Assembly: GCA_027494015.1 (NCBI GenBank)
Contig: JAOSJP010000005.1
Span: forward strand, 1 to 64,000
DNA length: 64,000 bases
DNA from: Anaerolineae bacterium
GTDB lineage: Bacteria > Chloroflexota > Anaerolineae > Aggregatilineales > Aggregatilineaceae
Direction of reading: 5' to 3'
Shown piece by piece: positions 1 to 8,619 of the stretch (its first letter is position 1; every line of letters starts with the position of its first letter). The notes beneath the pieces were generated by a model. That model was not told where the DNA came from. It made no database searches and saw nothing but the letters and a program-made list of their open reading frames with translations. A program made the translations under genes and the position numbers.

Positions 1-1610
1 AAGCCGCGCTACAACGTGATGCTCAAGGACGACAAGCGCCGCCACCTATACATCCGCGTGACGACCGCTGACGCCTTCCCCGACCGCCTGAGATGACGCG
101 TGGCGCGTAGATCAGGCGACGGGCCACCGGGCGCTTCGGCCTGTTCGCACCGGCGGCGGCGCGCGCGAGACGCTCGACGTGCTGCGCCGCGCCTTTCCCC
201 ACCTGACTCGCGACCGCGAGATCACCGGCAGGACGCGCGCCTGCCCGTACTACGACACCGCCGCAGGCGCCGTGCATCGGAGCGCAGACGCTGACGAATA
301 CCGCGAGAGCATCAACGGCTGATGCGTTTCCGGCCGGCGCCCAGAAGTGCTGAAGGACCTGCGCGCGGATGGAGGTGGCGGCTGAGGCGCTCGACTCGAG
401 CGGGCGGCCATCCTGCGCGACCGATCGGTCGTGGGCCCAGATCCTCGCGCCAGCGGGCCTCGTGGCGGACATAGACGCCGACCAGGACGTGATCGCCTTC
501 GCCCAGGAGGGCAGCGACGCTGTCGTGCAGATGTTCCTCATCCGCAACGGGCGGCTCGTCGGCAGCGGAGTACTTCGCCCTGGCAGGCTCTGAGGACACC
601 GGCGCGGCGGACATCGTGGCTGGCTTCCTGACGTAGTTCTGACAGGACGCGGCGGACATCCCGCGCGAGGTCGTGCCCGCCATCGCCGACTGCAGGAGGC
701 GCGCATCATCGAGCAGTGGCTCGCCGACAGGCGCGGCGGCAAGAAGGTGAAGCTGACCATGCCCAAGCGCGGCAACAAGCGCGAGCTGGCGAACTTGCCG
801 CGCAGACCGCCGCTGAGAAGCTGCAACTCCTGCGCGCGCAGTGGGAGTCCGACACGGTGAAGCAGGAGGCGGCGCTGCGCGAGATTGAAGAGGCGCTGGG
901 CCTGCCGCGCCCGCCCAACCGTATCGAGTGCTTCGACATCAGCACGACGCAGGGCACGGGCCATCGTCGCCAGCCGGGTGGTCTTCGCCCAGGGCGTGCC
1001 GCGCAAGAGCGAGTATCGCCGCTTCAACATCCGCACGGTGGCCCACGAAGGCTCCGACGACTACCAGTCCATGCGCGAGGCGCTGACCCGCCGCTTCCAG
1101 CGCCACGCCGACGCCGTCGCCAACCCGCTGCCGGTCGAGCCGGGCAAGCAGGATCACGACGAGACGTGGCGGCTGCTGCCCGACCTGCTGATCGTGGACG
1201 GGGGCAAGGGCCAGCTTGGGGTGGCGGTGGAGGTGCTGGCCGGGTTCGGGCTGACGGAGCGCGTGCCGGTGGCCGGGCTGGCCAAGCAGTTCGAGGAGAT
1301 CTTTCTGCCGGGCCGCCCGCACTCCGTCCTGCTGCCGCGCCGCAGCGAGGGGCTGTTCCTGTTGCAGCGCGTGCGCGACGAAGCGCACCGCTTCGCTATC
1401 ACCAGCCACCGCCAGCGGCGGGGCAAGACGGGCCTGGCCAGCCAGCTTGAGGACGTGCCGGGCATCGGCCCGCAGCGGCGCAAGGCGCTGCTCAAGGCGT
1501 TCGACCGCGACATCGAGGCCATTCGCGCGGCGAGCGTCGAGGAGCTGATCGCCGTGCCGGGCATCACCCGCGAGATCGCCGCCAACCTCAAGGCGGCGCT
1601 GGGCGGGTAG
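1..1610 (+). CDS. uvrC: Excinuclease ABC subunit C (UvrC), 5'-truncated by the window and frameshifted
   Basis: UvrC makes the dual incisions in nucleotide excision repair with UvrAB. The window opens inside the GIY-YIG N-terminal half, reading KPRYNVMLKDDKR. Recognisable pieces follow in changing frames: RETLDVLRRAFP near 150-200, DREITG near 215, VLKDLRAD near 350 and EVAAEALD near 375. From about 960 to the stop the frame is clean and covers the RNase H-like endonuclease domain (VASRVVFAQG, FNIRTV, LIVDGGKGQL) and the C-terminal helix-hairpin-helix pair (VPGIGPQRRKALL, VPGITREIA). At least five shifts are needed to join the left part. A nearly universal gene broken only at its left end looks more like poor sequence than a true pseudogene, but decay cannot be excluded. 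Confidence 0.85.
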
Positions 1611-1710
1611 CCGGGCGCAGGCAGGGGGACAAAGGCGCTCGAACCGGCGGCGGAATCCTTTTCTTCTTAGTTCACTTATTGGCGATGCTCACGATCGCTT
1701 GCGCGCCCTG

Positions 1711-1720
1711 TGAATATAAT
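1711..1720 (+). promoter_or_regulatory. Possible -10 promoter element
   Basis: TATAAT at 1715-1720 sits in a small AT-rich island about 90 bases before the secreted-protein gene at 1808. No convincing -35 box lies at 16-18 bases, so this is a weak call. A good ribosome binding site (AAGGAG) follows at about 1791. Confidence 0.3.
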
Positions 1721-1807
1721 TACAATTCATTAGTGACTTACGGTCTGTTGCCACCTCTTCTATCCTCGAAACTCTCTGCATTCATCATATAAGGAGATGC
1801 AAACGAC

Positions 1808-2775
1808 ATGAAGCGCACACACTGGTTGAGTCTGGCAATCGTCGTCGTGCTGACGCTGGCTGTTATCGCGCCAGCCTACGGTCAGGACGGTTCACCGGCA
1901 ACCAGCCTTGGGGAAGCGGGCCGCGCACCTGCGGAAGGGGGCGTAACCCTCAGCCCGGCTCCCGACTGCGCCGGCGGCCTGCAGAACGACGGCGGCACGT
2001 TCGAGAATGGGTACAGCTTCTACTCGGGCGCCGGTATCACCAGCGCCTACTTTGCCGAATACTACGCGCTGCCCGAAACGCCATTCAAGCTGACTCAGTT
2101 CTGCGTCTGCCTGGTTAGCTTAGGCTCGCCCACCAAAGCCTTTGACATGGTTGTGTTCGCCGACGACGGGGGCAGCCAGGCTCCGAGCTTGGGCGCGTCA
2201 GCGCCAACGCCACTGGCATTCCTGGCGCTCTGCCGGGGGCATGGTATGCGGTTCCGGCGGCTGTGCAGGTGACCACCTCCGGCATCTGGATCGGCTTCAA
2301 TTTCAATGCAGTTACCGAACCCTCCGTCTTTCTGTGCAGCGACGAGAATGGGCCGGGCGGCGCAATTGCCGGCTTGACGTCAACGGATGGCGGCGCGACA
2401 TGGGTAGGTCTGACAACCTACTGGCCTGGTGGCAAAGCGATGGCCATTCGCGCTGAGGGCGAAGTTTTCGTCCCGGATGACGAAGAGCCTCTCGTGCCCG
2501 TGCCCGGCCCCGACATGGTTCCCATCCCGGAAACGGCGGTGGTCGGGTCGGTGCTGGCCGACACGCCAGCCTACTACGCGCCGCAGGCTGACGCCCAGAC
2601 CGGGATCACCATCGCGGCAGGAAAAACCCTGTGGGTCTACGGTGTGGACGCCAGCGGTACCTTTTACAAGGTCATGCTGTCCGGCCAGTTCTTCTGGCTG
2701 CCCACCAGCGTCATGGGGCCTAACTACGACGAAGTGTGGCAGGGCAGCCCGCTGCCACCCGACGTCGTGGAGTAG
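1808..2775 (+). CDS. Secreted protein with C-terminal SH3-like domain (frameshifted)
   Basis: The gene begins ATG after AAGGAG. It opens with a signal peptide (KR, a long hydrophobic stretch, then APAYGQ). The frame is lost in the G5 run at 2168-2172 and resumes one frame over, reading SELGRVSANATGIPGALPG, GFNFNAVTEPSVFLC and DENGPGGAIAGL to the stop. Joined, the product is about 320 residues. Its last 90 residues (GSVLADTPAYYAPQ, WVYGVDASGTFYKVMLSG) resemble bacterial SH3-like domains that bind wall or surface ligands. The middle part is not recognised. A single-base homopolymer error is the simplest explanation of the break. The gene stands alone and converges on the aldo/keto reductase. 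Confidence 0.7.
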
Positions 2776-2792
2776 CTGGTCGAGATGCGGCG

Positions 2793-2828
2793 CAGGGGCG
2801 AGCATGGTAGCTCGCCCCTGTCGTTTAC
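2793..2828. terminator. Hairpin terminator between convergent genes
   Basis: A perfect 11-bp stem, CAGGGGCGAGC pairing with GCTCGCCCCTG across a 6-base loop, is followed by TCGTTT. It lies 17 bases after the stop of the secreted-protein gene and before the stop of the opposing aldo/keto reductase, so it can serve both strands. Confidence 0.7.
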
Positions 2829-2884
2829 AGGCCGGGCACAGCGGCGCTTGCGCCTCTGCCGGCCAACCGCCTCCGCAAACATGC

Positions 2885-3866
2885 TCAGCGGCGGAACCAG
2901 TTGCGAGTCACCCCGGTCAGCTCATCCAGGCGCAGCATCTCGTCTTCGGTCAGGCGCAGATCAACCGCGCCCAGCAACTCGTCCAACTGGGCGACGGTGT
3001 TCGCCCCGACAATCGGCGCGGTGACGAAGGGCTGCGTCAGCAGCCAGGCCAGCGCCATTTGCGCGACGGTCGCCCCGCGCTGCTCGCCCATCTCGTGCAG
3101 CGCGTCCACAATGCCGAAGTTCTGCTCGGTGCGGTAGCCGGCGATGCGCGCGCTCTGCGCCCCGCGCGAATCGGGCGGCACCGTGTCGCGCGTGTACTTG
3201 CCGGTGAGGAAACCGCCCGCCAGCGGGCTGTAGGGGATCATGCCAATGCCCTGATCCAGGCACAGCGCGGCCAGGTCTGGCTCAGCCTCGGCGCGGTTGA
3301 GCAGGTTGTAGTGCGGCTGGATGCAGTCGTAGCGGGCCAGCCCGTGCCTGTCGCTGATCCACAGTGCCTTGGTCAGCAGCCAGGCGGCGTGATTGCTCGC
3401 GCCGATGTAGCGCACCTTGCCCGCGCGCACCAGGTCGTCGAGCGCGCGCAGCGCTCTCGTCGAGCGGCGTGTCCCAGTCGGGATGGTGCGTCTGGTAGAG
3501 GTCAATCGTCTCCACCCCCAGCCGCCGCAGGCTGTCTTCAACGGCGAGCATGATGTGCTGGCGGCTGAGGCCCTCGCCGTTCGGCCCGGCCCACATGCGC
3601 CCGCGCACTTTGGTGGCAATGACCACTGTGTGGCGCAGCTTGGTCTTGAGCCACTTGCCGATGATCCGCTCAGCAATGCCGCCGGGGTTGCCCGGCGCCC
3701 AGTTGCTGTAGATGTCGGCGGTGTCAATAAAGTTGATGCCCGCGTCATAGGCCCGGTCGAGCACGCGCAGCGCCTGCTGCTCGGTGCTCGTCCAGCGAAA
3801 CGTCATGGTGCCCAGGCACAACGCGCTGACTTTCAGCCCCGTCCGGCCCAGCTTGCGGCACTCCAT
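2885..3866 (-). CDS. Aldo/keto reductase (frameshifted)
   Basis: NADPH-dependent oxidoreductase of the AKR superfamily, subgroup with YajO/IolS-like members. The N-terminal part reads [19 protein letters not shown], then the catalytic Asp/Tyr region [14 protein letters not shown] and the Lys region VIATKVRG. The HxD segment [14 protein letters not shown] follows. The frame changes near 3450, where one extra base gives SAARAR instead of TLRALDDL. It continues with [31 protein letters not shown] and a C-terminal NADP-binding region ([17 protein letters not shown]). The start at 3866 is preferred over 3896 because AGGAGG lies 8 bases before it. Total about 327 residues, normal for the family. 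The substrate cannot be told from sequence. Confidence 0.85.
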
Positions 3867-4035
3867 GTGCGCTTCCTCCTGCTCAGTGATCGCCATCCCC
3901 TGTTCGCTTCCTAGTTAAGACCCAAGCCAGCGAAAAGTCAAACGCCTCGGCGGGGGTCTCTCGCGATGGGGACGAAACACCTCAACCGCAGAGGGGCAGA
4001 GAGCGCAGAGAAAAGCAAGGAATCCCTACCGTTCG

Positions 4036-4220
4036 GGCCCACGCATGAGTTATCAGCGATTGCCGAAGGCCCCCATCCCCGGCCCTTCCCCCCCCAAAGC
4101 CAGGGGAAGGGGGGAGCTGCTCGCCAGATCGTCCCCCCCTCCAGCTTCGCTGGAGGGGGATTGAGGGGGAGGCCTTCAGCGAGCATTCCCGAACTTCCCC
4201 TGGCAACAGGTTGGTCGTGG
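4036..4220 (+). repeat. Dispersed repeat of about 185 bp, copy 1
   Basis: This intergenic block begins GGCCCACGCATGAG, contains the C-rich segment CCCCCATCCCCGGCCCTTCC and the pair CTCCAGCTTCGCTGGAG, and ends GGCAACAGGTTGGTCGTGG. It matches the reverse complement of 8162-8350 over its whole length, with both ends conserved. No transposase lies near it. A short CGCAGAG-type repeat (AACCGCAGAGGGGCAGAGAG) precedes it at about 3978-4010. Confidence 0.7.
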
Positions 4221-4329
4221 ACCTCACCGCTCTTCTCGGGTCCTCCTGCGCCTCTGCCGTTCAAACGTCTTTCAGCCGCCAGCAGGCTATAATCTGGATC
4301 GCAGTGACGCACCAAACGGAAACGCAGCC

Positions 4330-5535
4330 ATGCCCATCCACGTCACCGACCCGGCCACCGGGGACACCATCACCGCCAGCCTGGCGGGCAGCGCGCTGGT
4401 CATCTCGCCACGCTTCGGCGAAAGCTACAGCTTCGACCGCGCTGGGCGACTGCTCGGCCTGTTTCGCGACGAGCGCAGCTACCAGCGGACGCTTGATCAC
4501 CGCCTGCTGGAGCGACTGAGCGGTCGCAACAACGGCCCGCGTCGCCGCGAGCTGCTGCCAGACGAAGCAGAAGCCCTGCTGGAGCGGACGTTTGCCGGGC
4601 TGCGCGCGCTCGCCGAGACGCTGCCGTGCCTGGACGTGCCGCCCGACGACCGCCGCCTGCTGGCCGGCAGCCTGGCCGAAGTGCTCGCCTTCGGGCCGGA
4701 GCGCCTGGCCGCCGACGGGGCGACCTTCCGCCATCTCTACAAGCCGGTGAGCATCCTGCCGCCCGACCAGTACCTGGCGCTCGTGCTTCAGGCGACGGAG
4801 GGCTGCACGTGGAACCGCTGTACCTTCTGCGGCCTGTACCGCGACCGCGCCTTCCGCGCCCACAGCCCGGACTCTTTCCGCGCGCACTGCGCCGCCGTGC
4901 GCGACTTCTTCGGCGAGGGGATCAGCCTGCGGCGCGGCCTCTTCCTGGCCGACGCCAACGCGCTCGTGCTCTCGATGGAGCGGCTGCGCGCGATCTTCGC
5001 CATTGCCCAGGACTTCTTTCGGCTGCCCGGCGGGCCGCGCCCGGTCTTCTCCTTCGTCAGCGCGTTCGACGTGGGGCGCAAAGCGGCGGGCGAATGGGCA
5101 GAGCTGGCCGCGCTGGGGCTGCGCCGCGCCTACATCGGCCTGGAGACGGGCGACGACGCGCTGCTGCGCTTTCTCAACAAGCCGGGGACGGTCGCCGATG
5201 CGGTGGAGGCCGTGCGCGCGCTGCGCGCGGGAGGCGTGGCGGTCGGCGTGATCGTCATGGCAGGCATCGGCGGCGAACGCTACGCGGAAGCGCACGTCGC
5301 CGGGTCCGTAGAGGCGATCCGGGCAATGGGTCTCGGCCAGGGAGATCAGGTGTACCTGTCCAGTTACGTCTCCGCGCCGGGCACGGAGTACGGCGCGCTG
5401 GCGGCAGAAGCGGGGATTCGCCCGCTGAGCGCCGAGGAGAGTGATGCGCAGCGCCAGGCGTTGCAGGCGCGGATGCGGGCGGCGGCTCCAGAGGCCATTG
5501 TCGCCCCGTACCACGTGGACGGGTTCGCACTATGA
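4330..5535 (+). CDS. Radical SAM protein with CX4CX2C cluster motif
   Basis: The 401-residue protein has a roughly 140-residue N-terminal region before the radical SAM barrel. The [4Fe-4S] ligands are Cys159, Cys164 and Cys167 in EGCTWNRCTFCGLYRDR, spaced CX4CX2C rather than the usual CX3CX2C. Further barrel motifs are GLFLADANAL, PVFSFVSAFDVGRKA, GLRRAYIGLETGDD and VIVMAGIGGERYAE. Radical SAM enzymes cleave S-adenosylmethionine to a 5'-deoxyadenosyl radical; the substrate here is unknown. Elp3/NifB-like uncharacterised radical SAM proteins with a GCTxNxCxFC motif are the nearest relatives I recall. The gene is monocistronic, preceded by the 185-bp repeat and convergent with the gene ending at 5563. 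Confidence 0.8.
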   Translation: MPIHVTDPATGDTITASLAGSALVISPRFGESYSFDRAGRLLGLFRDERSYQRTLDHRLLERLSGRNNGPRRRELLPDEAEALLERTFAGLRALAETLPCLDVPPDDRRLLAGSLAEVLAFGPERLAADGATFRHLYKPVSILPPDQYLALVLQATEGCTWNRCTFCGLYRDRAFRAHSPDSFRAHCAAVRDFFGEGISLRRGLFLADANALVLSMERLRAIFAIAQDFFRLPGGPRPVFSFVSAFDVGRKAAGEWAELAALGLRRAYIGLETGDDALLRFLNKPGTVADAVEAVRALRAGGVAVGVIVMAGIGGERYAEAHVAGSVEAIRAMGLGQGDQVYLSSYVSAPGTEYGALAAEAGIRPLSAEESDAQRQALQARMRAAAPEAIVAPYHVDGFAL

Positions 5536-5562
5536 CGCTCTCGTGACCGGCGCGCGCCCGGC

Positions 5563-6171
5563 TCAATCTCTCAGATGCGAGTGAGGCGCTGGCGACGGGG
5601 GTGCGGGCGGCTTGTGAAAGCCAAAAACATTAATGCGCTTGTGCATCCGCTCCGCCTGAGCGAGCACGTGCGCGGCGAAATCCACCGCGTCGGCGCGCTC
5701 GTCGGTGGGGATGGGGATGGTCATGGTGCGGCCCTGGAAGGGGACGATGATCAGGGCGAAGGTGTAGGAAGTGGTCGTCTGGCGGTCGGTTGAGCCGTCC
5801 CCATCGGAATCGGCGAAACTGAAGCCAGGCTGCATCCGCACGCCCACGCCGCCAATGTCGGCCCAGCGCAGCGCGGCAGTGGCGCTGGCGGGGGCCGGAG
5901 TGCGCCGCCGCTCCACGCCCGCCGCGCTCAGTATGTAGATGGAACCGGAGGGCGACTTCCAGGACAGCACGCCCGTGCCGAGCGTGAGCGGCGCGATCTC
6001 GTGGTAGCGTTCCACAATGCGGCGCAGCGTGGTCTGGCAGCGCGCGTAGTCAAGCGGTGTCTCGCTGGCAGCCAGGTCCGGGTGCTGGTGAACGTAGCCG
6101 AGCGCGCGCAGAAGTACCACAACGGTCACAACGAGCAGGATCAACGCGGTGATGAGCGCAGCGGCCAGCAT
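5563..6171 (-). CDS. Single-pass membrane protein of unknown function
   Basis: The 202-residue protein begins with one N-terminal membrane segment (about residues 3-24) followed by a soluble part with beta-rich stretches such as TGVLSWKSPSGSIYILSAAG and TFALIIVPFQGRTMTIPIP. A segment SDGDGSTDRQ resembles a loop rather than a known motif. GGGGAGAG lies just before the ATG. It starts 15 bases after the mevalonate kinase stop on the same strand, so it is probably the third gene of the ubiA-like/mevalonate kinase operon. No family recognised. Confidence 0.65.
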   Translation of the reverse strand: MLAAALITALILLVVTVVVLLRALGYVHQHPDLAASETPLDYARCQTTLRRIVERYHEIAPLTLGTGVLSWKSPSGSIYILSAAGVERRRTPAPASATAALRWADIGGVGVRMQPGFSFADSDGDGSTDRQTTTSYTFALIIVPFQGRTMTIPIPTDERADAVDFAAHVLAQAERMHKRINVFGFHKPPAPPSPAPHSHLRD

Positions 6172-6186
6172 GAGCGCTCTCCCCAG

Positions 6187-7140
6187 CTAGGGGCCTGGCG
6201 GGATGCGCGTAGCTAGCACGCGGGTCGCGCCAGCCCGTCGCAAGGCAGCGGTTACCGGCGCGGCCTCCGCTTCGCCCACCAGGGCGATGATCGCGCCACC
6301 TCGCCCGCCGCCAGAGAGCTTGGCACCGCGCGCGCCCGCGTCACGCGCCGCCTGGCACAGCCTGTCCAGCAGATCGGAAGAGACGGTTAGCTCGCGCAGC
6401 AGCGCATGATTCTCGTCCATAAGCGGGCCGAGCGAGTCCAGATCGCCAGACTCAAGGCTCTGGCGAGCGGCGCGCGCGATCTCGCCTATGCGGGCGAAAA
6501 GGGCGTTCAGGCGGGGCGGATCGGCGTCGTGCAGGCGGCGCACGTCGGCGACGGTCAGGCGGGTGGGGCTGCTCTGGCCGCTGTCGGCGACGAGCAGGGT
6601 GAAGGGTCGGGCGACGGCGAAGGTCTGCGGCGCAGTCCCGCGCACGAAGTAGACGGGGCGGGCGTAGACGATCACGGTGTTGTCAATGCCGCTCGGCGTC
6701 CCGTGATGGCGCTTCTCCACCTCATAGACCAGCGGATTGAGCGCGTCATCAGTCAGTGGCGCGCCCAGCGCAGCGGCCAGCGCGCGCATAATGGCCGTTG
6801 CCAGGGCGGCCCCGCTGCCCAGCCCGCTGGCGACGGGAATCGTCGAGCGCACAGTCAGCCGCAGGTCAGGCGCGGGCGCGCGCAGGTGATTCAGGAGCAG
6901 GTGAGCGGGATAGATCAGCGCATCGAAGAACGGATCGCCTGGCGTGGCCTGCGCCGCGACGAGGGCCTGGCCGAGGCCGGCAGCGTCGAAGACCAGCCCG
7001 CTCCCCGGCGGGCCTGGCTCAGCAGCGGCAGTCACCTGGACGGCGGTCAGCGGCGCGGCGATGGCTGGCTGCCCATAGACGACGGCGTGCTCGCCAAAGA
7101 GGATGATCTTGCCCGGCGCTGAGGCGCTGACGGCGGCCAT
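6187..7140 (-). CDS. mvk: Mevalonate kinase
   Basis: Phosphorylates mevalonate with ATP, an early step of isoprenoid precursor synthesis. GHMP-kinase signatures are clear: ASAPGKIILFGEHAVVYGQP at the N-terminus, the ATP-binding loop IPVASGLGSGAALATA at about residues 101-116, GTPSGIDNTVIVY near 150 carrying the catalytic Asp, and the C-terminal KLSGGGRGGAIIAL. Length (317) is typical. The gene follows the UbiA-family prenyltransferase gene by 18 bases, so a polyprenyl-phosphate consumer and an isoprenoid-supply enzyme are co-transcribed. The bacterial default is the MEP pathway; mevalonate enzymes occur in some Chloroflexota. No other mevalonate-pathway gene is in the window. Confidence 0.92.
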   Translation of the reverse strand: MAAVSASAPGKIILFGEHAVVYGQPAIAAPLTAVQVTAAAEPGPPGSGLVFDAAGLGQALVAAQATPGDPFFDALIYPAHLLLNHLRAPAPDLRLTVRSTIPVASGLGSGAALATAIMRALAAALGAPLTDDALNPLVYEVEKRHHGTPSGIDNTVIVYARPVYFVRGTAPQTFAVARPFTLLVADSGQSSPTRLTVADVRRLHDADPPRLNALFARIGEIARAARQSLESGDLDSLGPLMDENHALLRELTVSSDLLDRLCQAARDAGARGAKLSGGGRGGAIIALVGEAEAAPVTAALRRAGATRVLATRIPPGP

Positions 7141-7158
7141 AGGCGTGCAGCGGCTCCC

Positions 7159-8082
7159 TCACAGAACGTACAGGACCACGCCGGCGGTGATCACCCAGAG
7201 GACGACGGCCAGCAGCAGCGGCATATCCTCGAACAGCAATTCGTCCGGCGCGCTGCCCTGCCCGCGCACGTGGATCAGGTACAGGTAGCGGAAGATGCCG
7301 TAGAGGACAAAGGGAATGGTCAGCATCATGCTGTAGCCGTTGACGCGGATAGTGGTCGCCTCGACGGTGTAGAGCATGTAGGTGAGCACGCTGCCGGTGG
7401 TGACCATGCGCAGCATGTCATCCAGCAGGGGCATGTTGTAGTCTTTGTACGTCGCGCGCACGTTCTCCGCGTCTTCGGCCAGCAGGATCAGCTCCTGGCG
7501 GCGCTTGCCGATGGCCAGGAAGAGCGCCAGCAACCCCGCGCACAGGTATAGCCAGGGCGAGAAATGGGTCACATCTATGACCACGATGCCAGCGACCACG
7601 CGCAGCACGAACCCGCCCGCGATGGCGAAGACATCGAGCAGCACAATATTCTTCAGGAAGAACGAGTAGGCGATGTGCAGGGCGAGATAGGCGAGCAAGA
7701 CGACCGTCAACTGCCAGGCCAGCAGCAGGCTGGCGGCCAGCGCGATCACCGGCATGACGGCGGCGGCGGCAATCGCCCACCTGACCGGCAGTTGCCCGGA
7801 GGGCAGCGGGCGCTGGCGCTTGCGCGGGTGGAGGCGGTCGCGCTCGATGTCCACCAGGTCGTTGATCAGGTAGATGGTGCTGGCCGCCAGGCACAGCAGG
7901 AGGAAGGTGGCCACCACACGCGCCAGTGGCTCGGCCTGCGTGAACTGCTGGTCGAACAGGAGGGCGGCGAAGACGAAGCCATTCTTCGACCACTGGATGG
8001 GCCGCATCGTCGCAATCAAGCCCCGCACAGGGGTTGGCAGCGTGTTCCACAGGGGGCGCAGCGCGGTCTTCAGGGAAGTCAC
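7159..8082 (-). CDS. UbiA-family prenyltransferase, decaprenyl-phosphate phosphoribosyltransferase-like
   Basis: Integral membrane enzyme of 307 residues with about eight or nine membrane segments. The first Asp-rich motif, NDLVDIERDRLHPRKRQRPL at residues 74-93, matches the NDxxDxxxDxxHPxKRxRP form of the DPPR-synthase branch (mycobacterial UbiA, Rv3806c), which moves phosphoribose from PRPP to a polyprenyl phosphate for arabinan precursors. The second polar loop is GKRRQELILLAED. The start is GTG at 8082, with GGAGG seven bases upstream. It is first in the operon with mevalonate kinase. A related role, such as attaching another headgroup to a lipid carrier, is possible. Confidence 0.82.
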   Translation of the reverse strand: MTSLKTALRPLWNTLPTPVRGLIATMRPIQWSKNGFVFAALLFDQQFTQAEPLARVVATFLLLCLAASTIYLINDLVDIERDRLHPRKRQRPLPSGQLPVRWAIAAAAVMPVIALAASLLLAWQLTVVLLAYLALHIAYSFFLKNIVLLDVFAIAGGFVLRVVAGIVVIDVTHFSPWLYLCAGLLALFLAIGKRRQELILLAEDAENVRATYKDYNMPLLDDMLRMVTTGSVLTYMLYTVEATTIRVNGYSMMLTIPFVLYGIFRYLYLIHVRGQGSAPDELLFEDMPLLLAVVLWVITAGVVLYVL

Positions 8083-8161
8083 GCGATTTCCTCCACTCCA
8101 ACACCGTTCACTGGGGGCGCATTATACCAGGGTTGCGCGCCCGCCCCTAGTCCGGCGGGGT

Positions 8162-8350
8162 GCACGAACAACCTGTTGCTAAGGGAAGTTCAGGAATGCT
8201 TACTGAACGCCTCCCCCTCAGTCCCCCTCCAGCCGAGCTAAGAGGGGGATGATCTGGCAGGCGACTCTCCCCTTCCTCCGGCTTGGCTGGGGGAGGGGCT
8301 GGGGGATAGGGGCATTCTGACAATTGCCCAACAACTTGCTCGTGGGCCGG
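8162..8350 (-). repeat. Dispersed repeat of about 185 bp, copy 2 (inverted)
   Basis: Read on the minus strand this block matches 4036-4220 from GGCCCACGAGCAAG through the paired segment GGAGGGGGACTGAGGGGGAG to CAACAGGTTGTTCGTGC. The two copies differ at scattered positions but share both ends, so they look like a mobile or formerly mobile non-coding unit. This copy opens a repeat island filling the non-coding stretch 8083-8619, in which I see no gene. Confidence 0.7.
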
Positions 8351-8366
8351 GGGTGCGTGCACAACC

Positions 8367-8546
8367 CGTCAGGTAGGGGCGCTGCTCTGCTGCACCCTGG
8401 CTGACCCTCACCCCCGCTCGGCGCTGGCGCGCCTCGCCGCCCCCTCTCCGTCAACGGAGAGGGGGCAAGCCGAGCGCAGTGAGGCTGGGGGTGAGGTCCA
8501 TATCCCCGCGTCCAGCGAGTCGCTGTCAACTTTTGCACGCACCCTA
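8367..8546. repeat. Repeat island: family B tag plus family A hairpin element (copy A1)
   Basis: The family B tag (GTCAGGTAGGGGCGCTGCTC) at 8367 is followed by a family A element at 8405-8497. Its outer arms CCTCACCCCC and GGGGGTGAGG pair, and it contains an inner hairpin CCCCCTCTCCGT/ACGGAGAGGGGG. After it comes a conserved flank (CCGCGTCCAGCGAGTCGCTG then TCAACTTTTGCACGC). The same flank accompanies copies at 48105, 55512 and, more weakly, 33680. Confidence 0.85.
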
Positions 8547-8619
8547 GTCCGGCGCAGGGTGGGAGCGCGCCAGGCAATGCGGTAGACTCGCCGCGCTAAC
8601 GCGGAGACAGAGCAAGACG

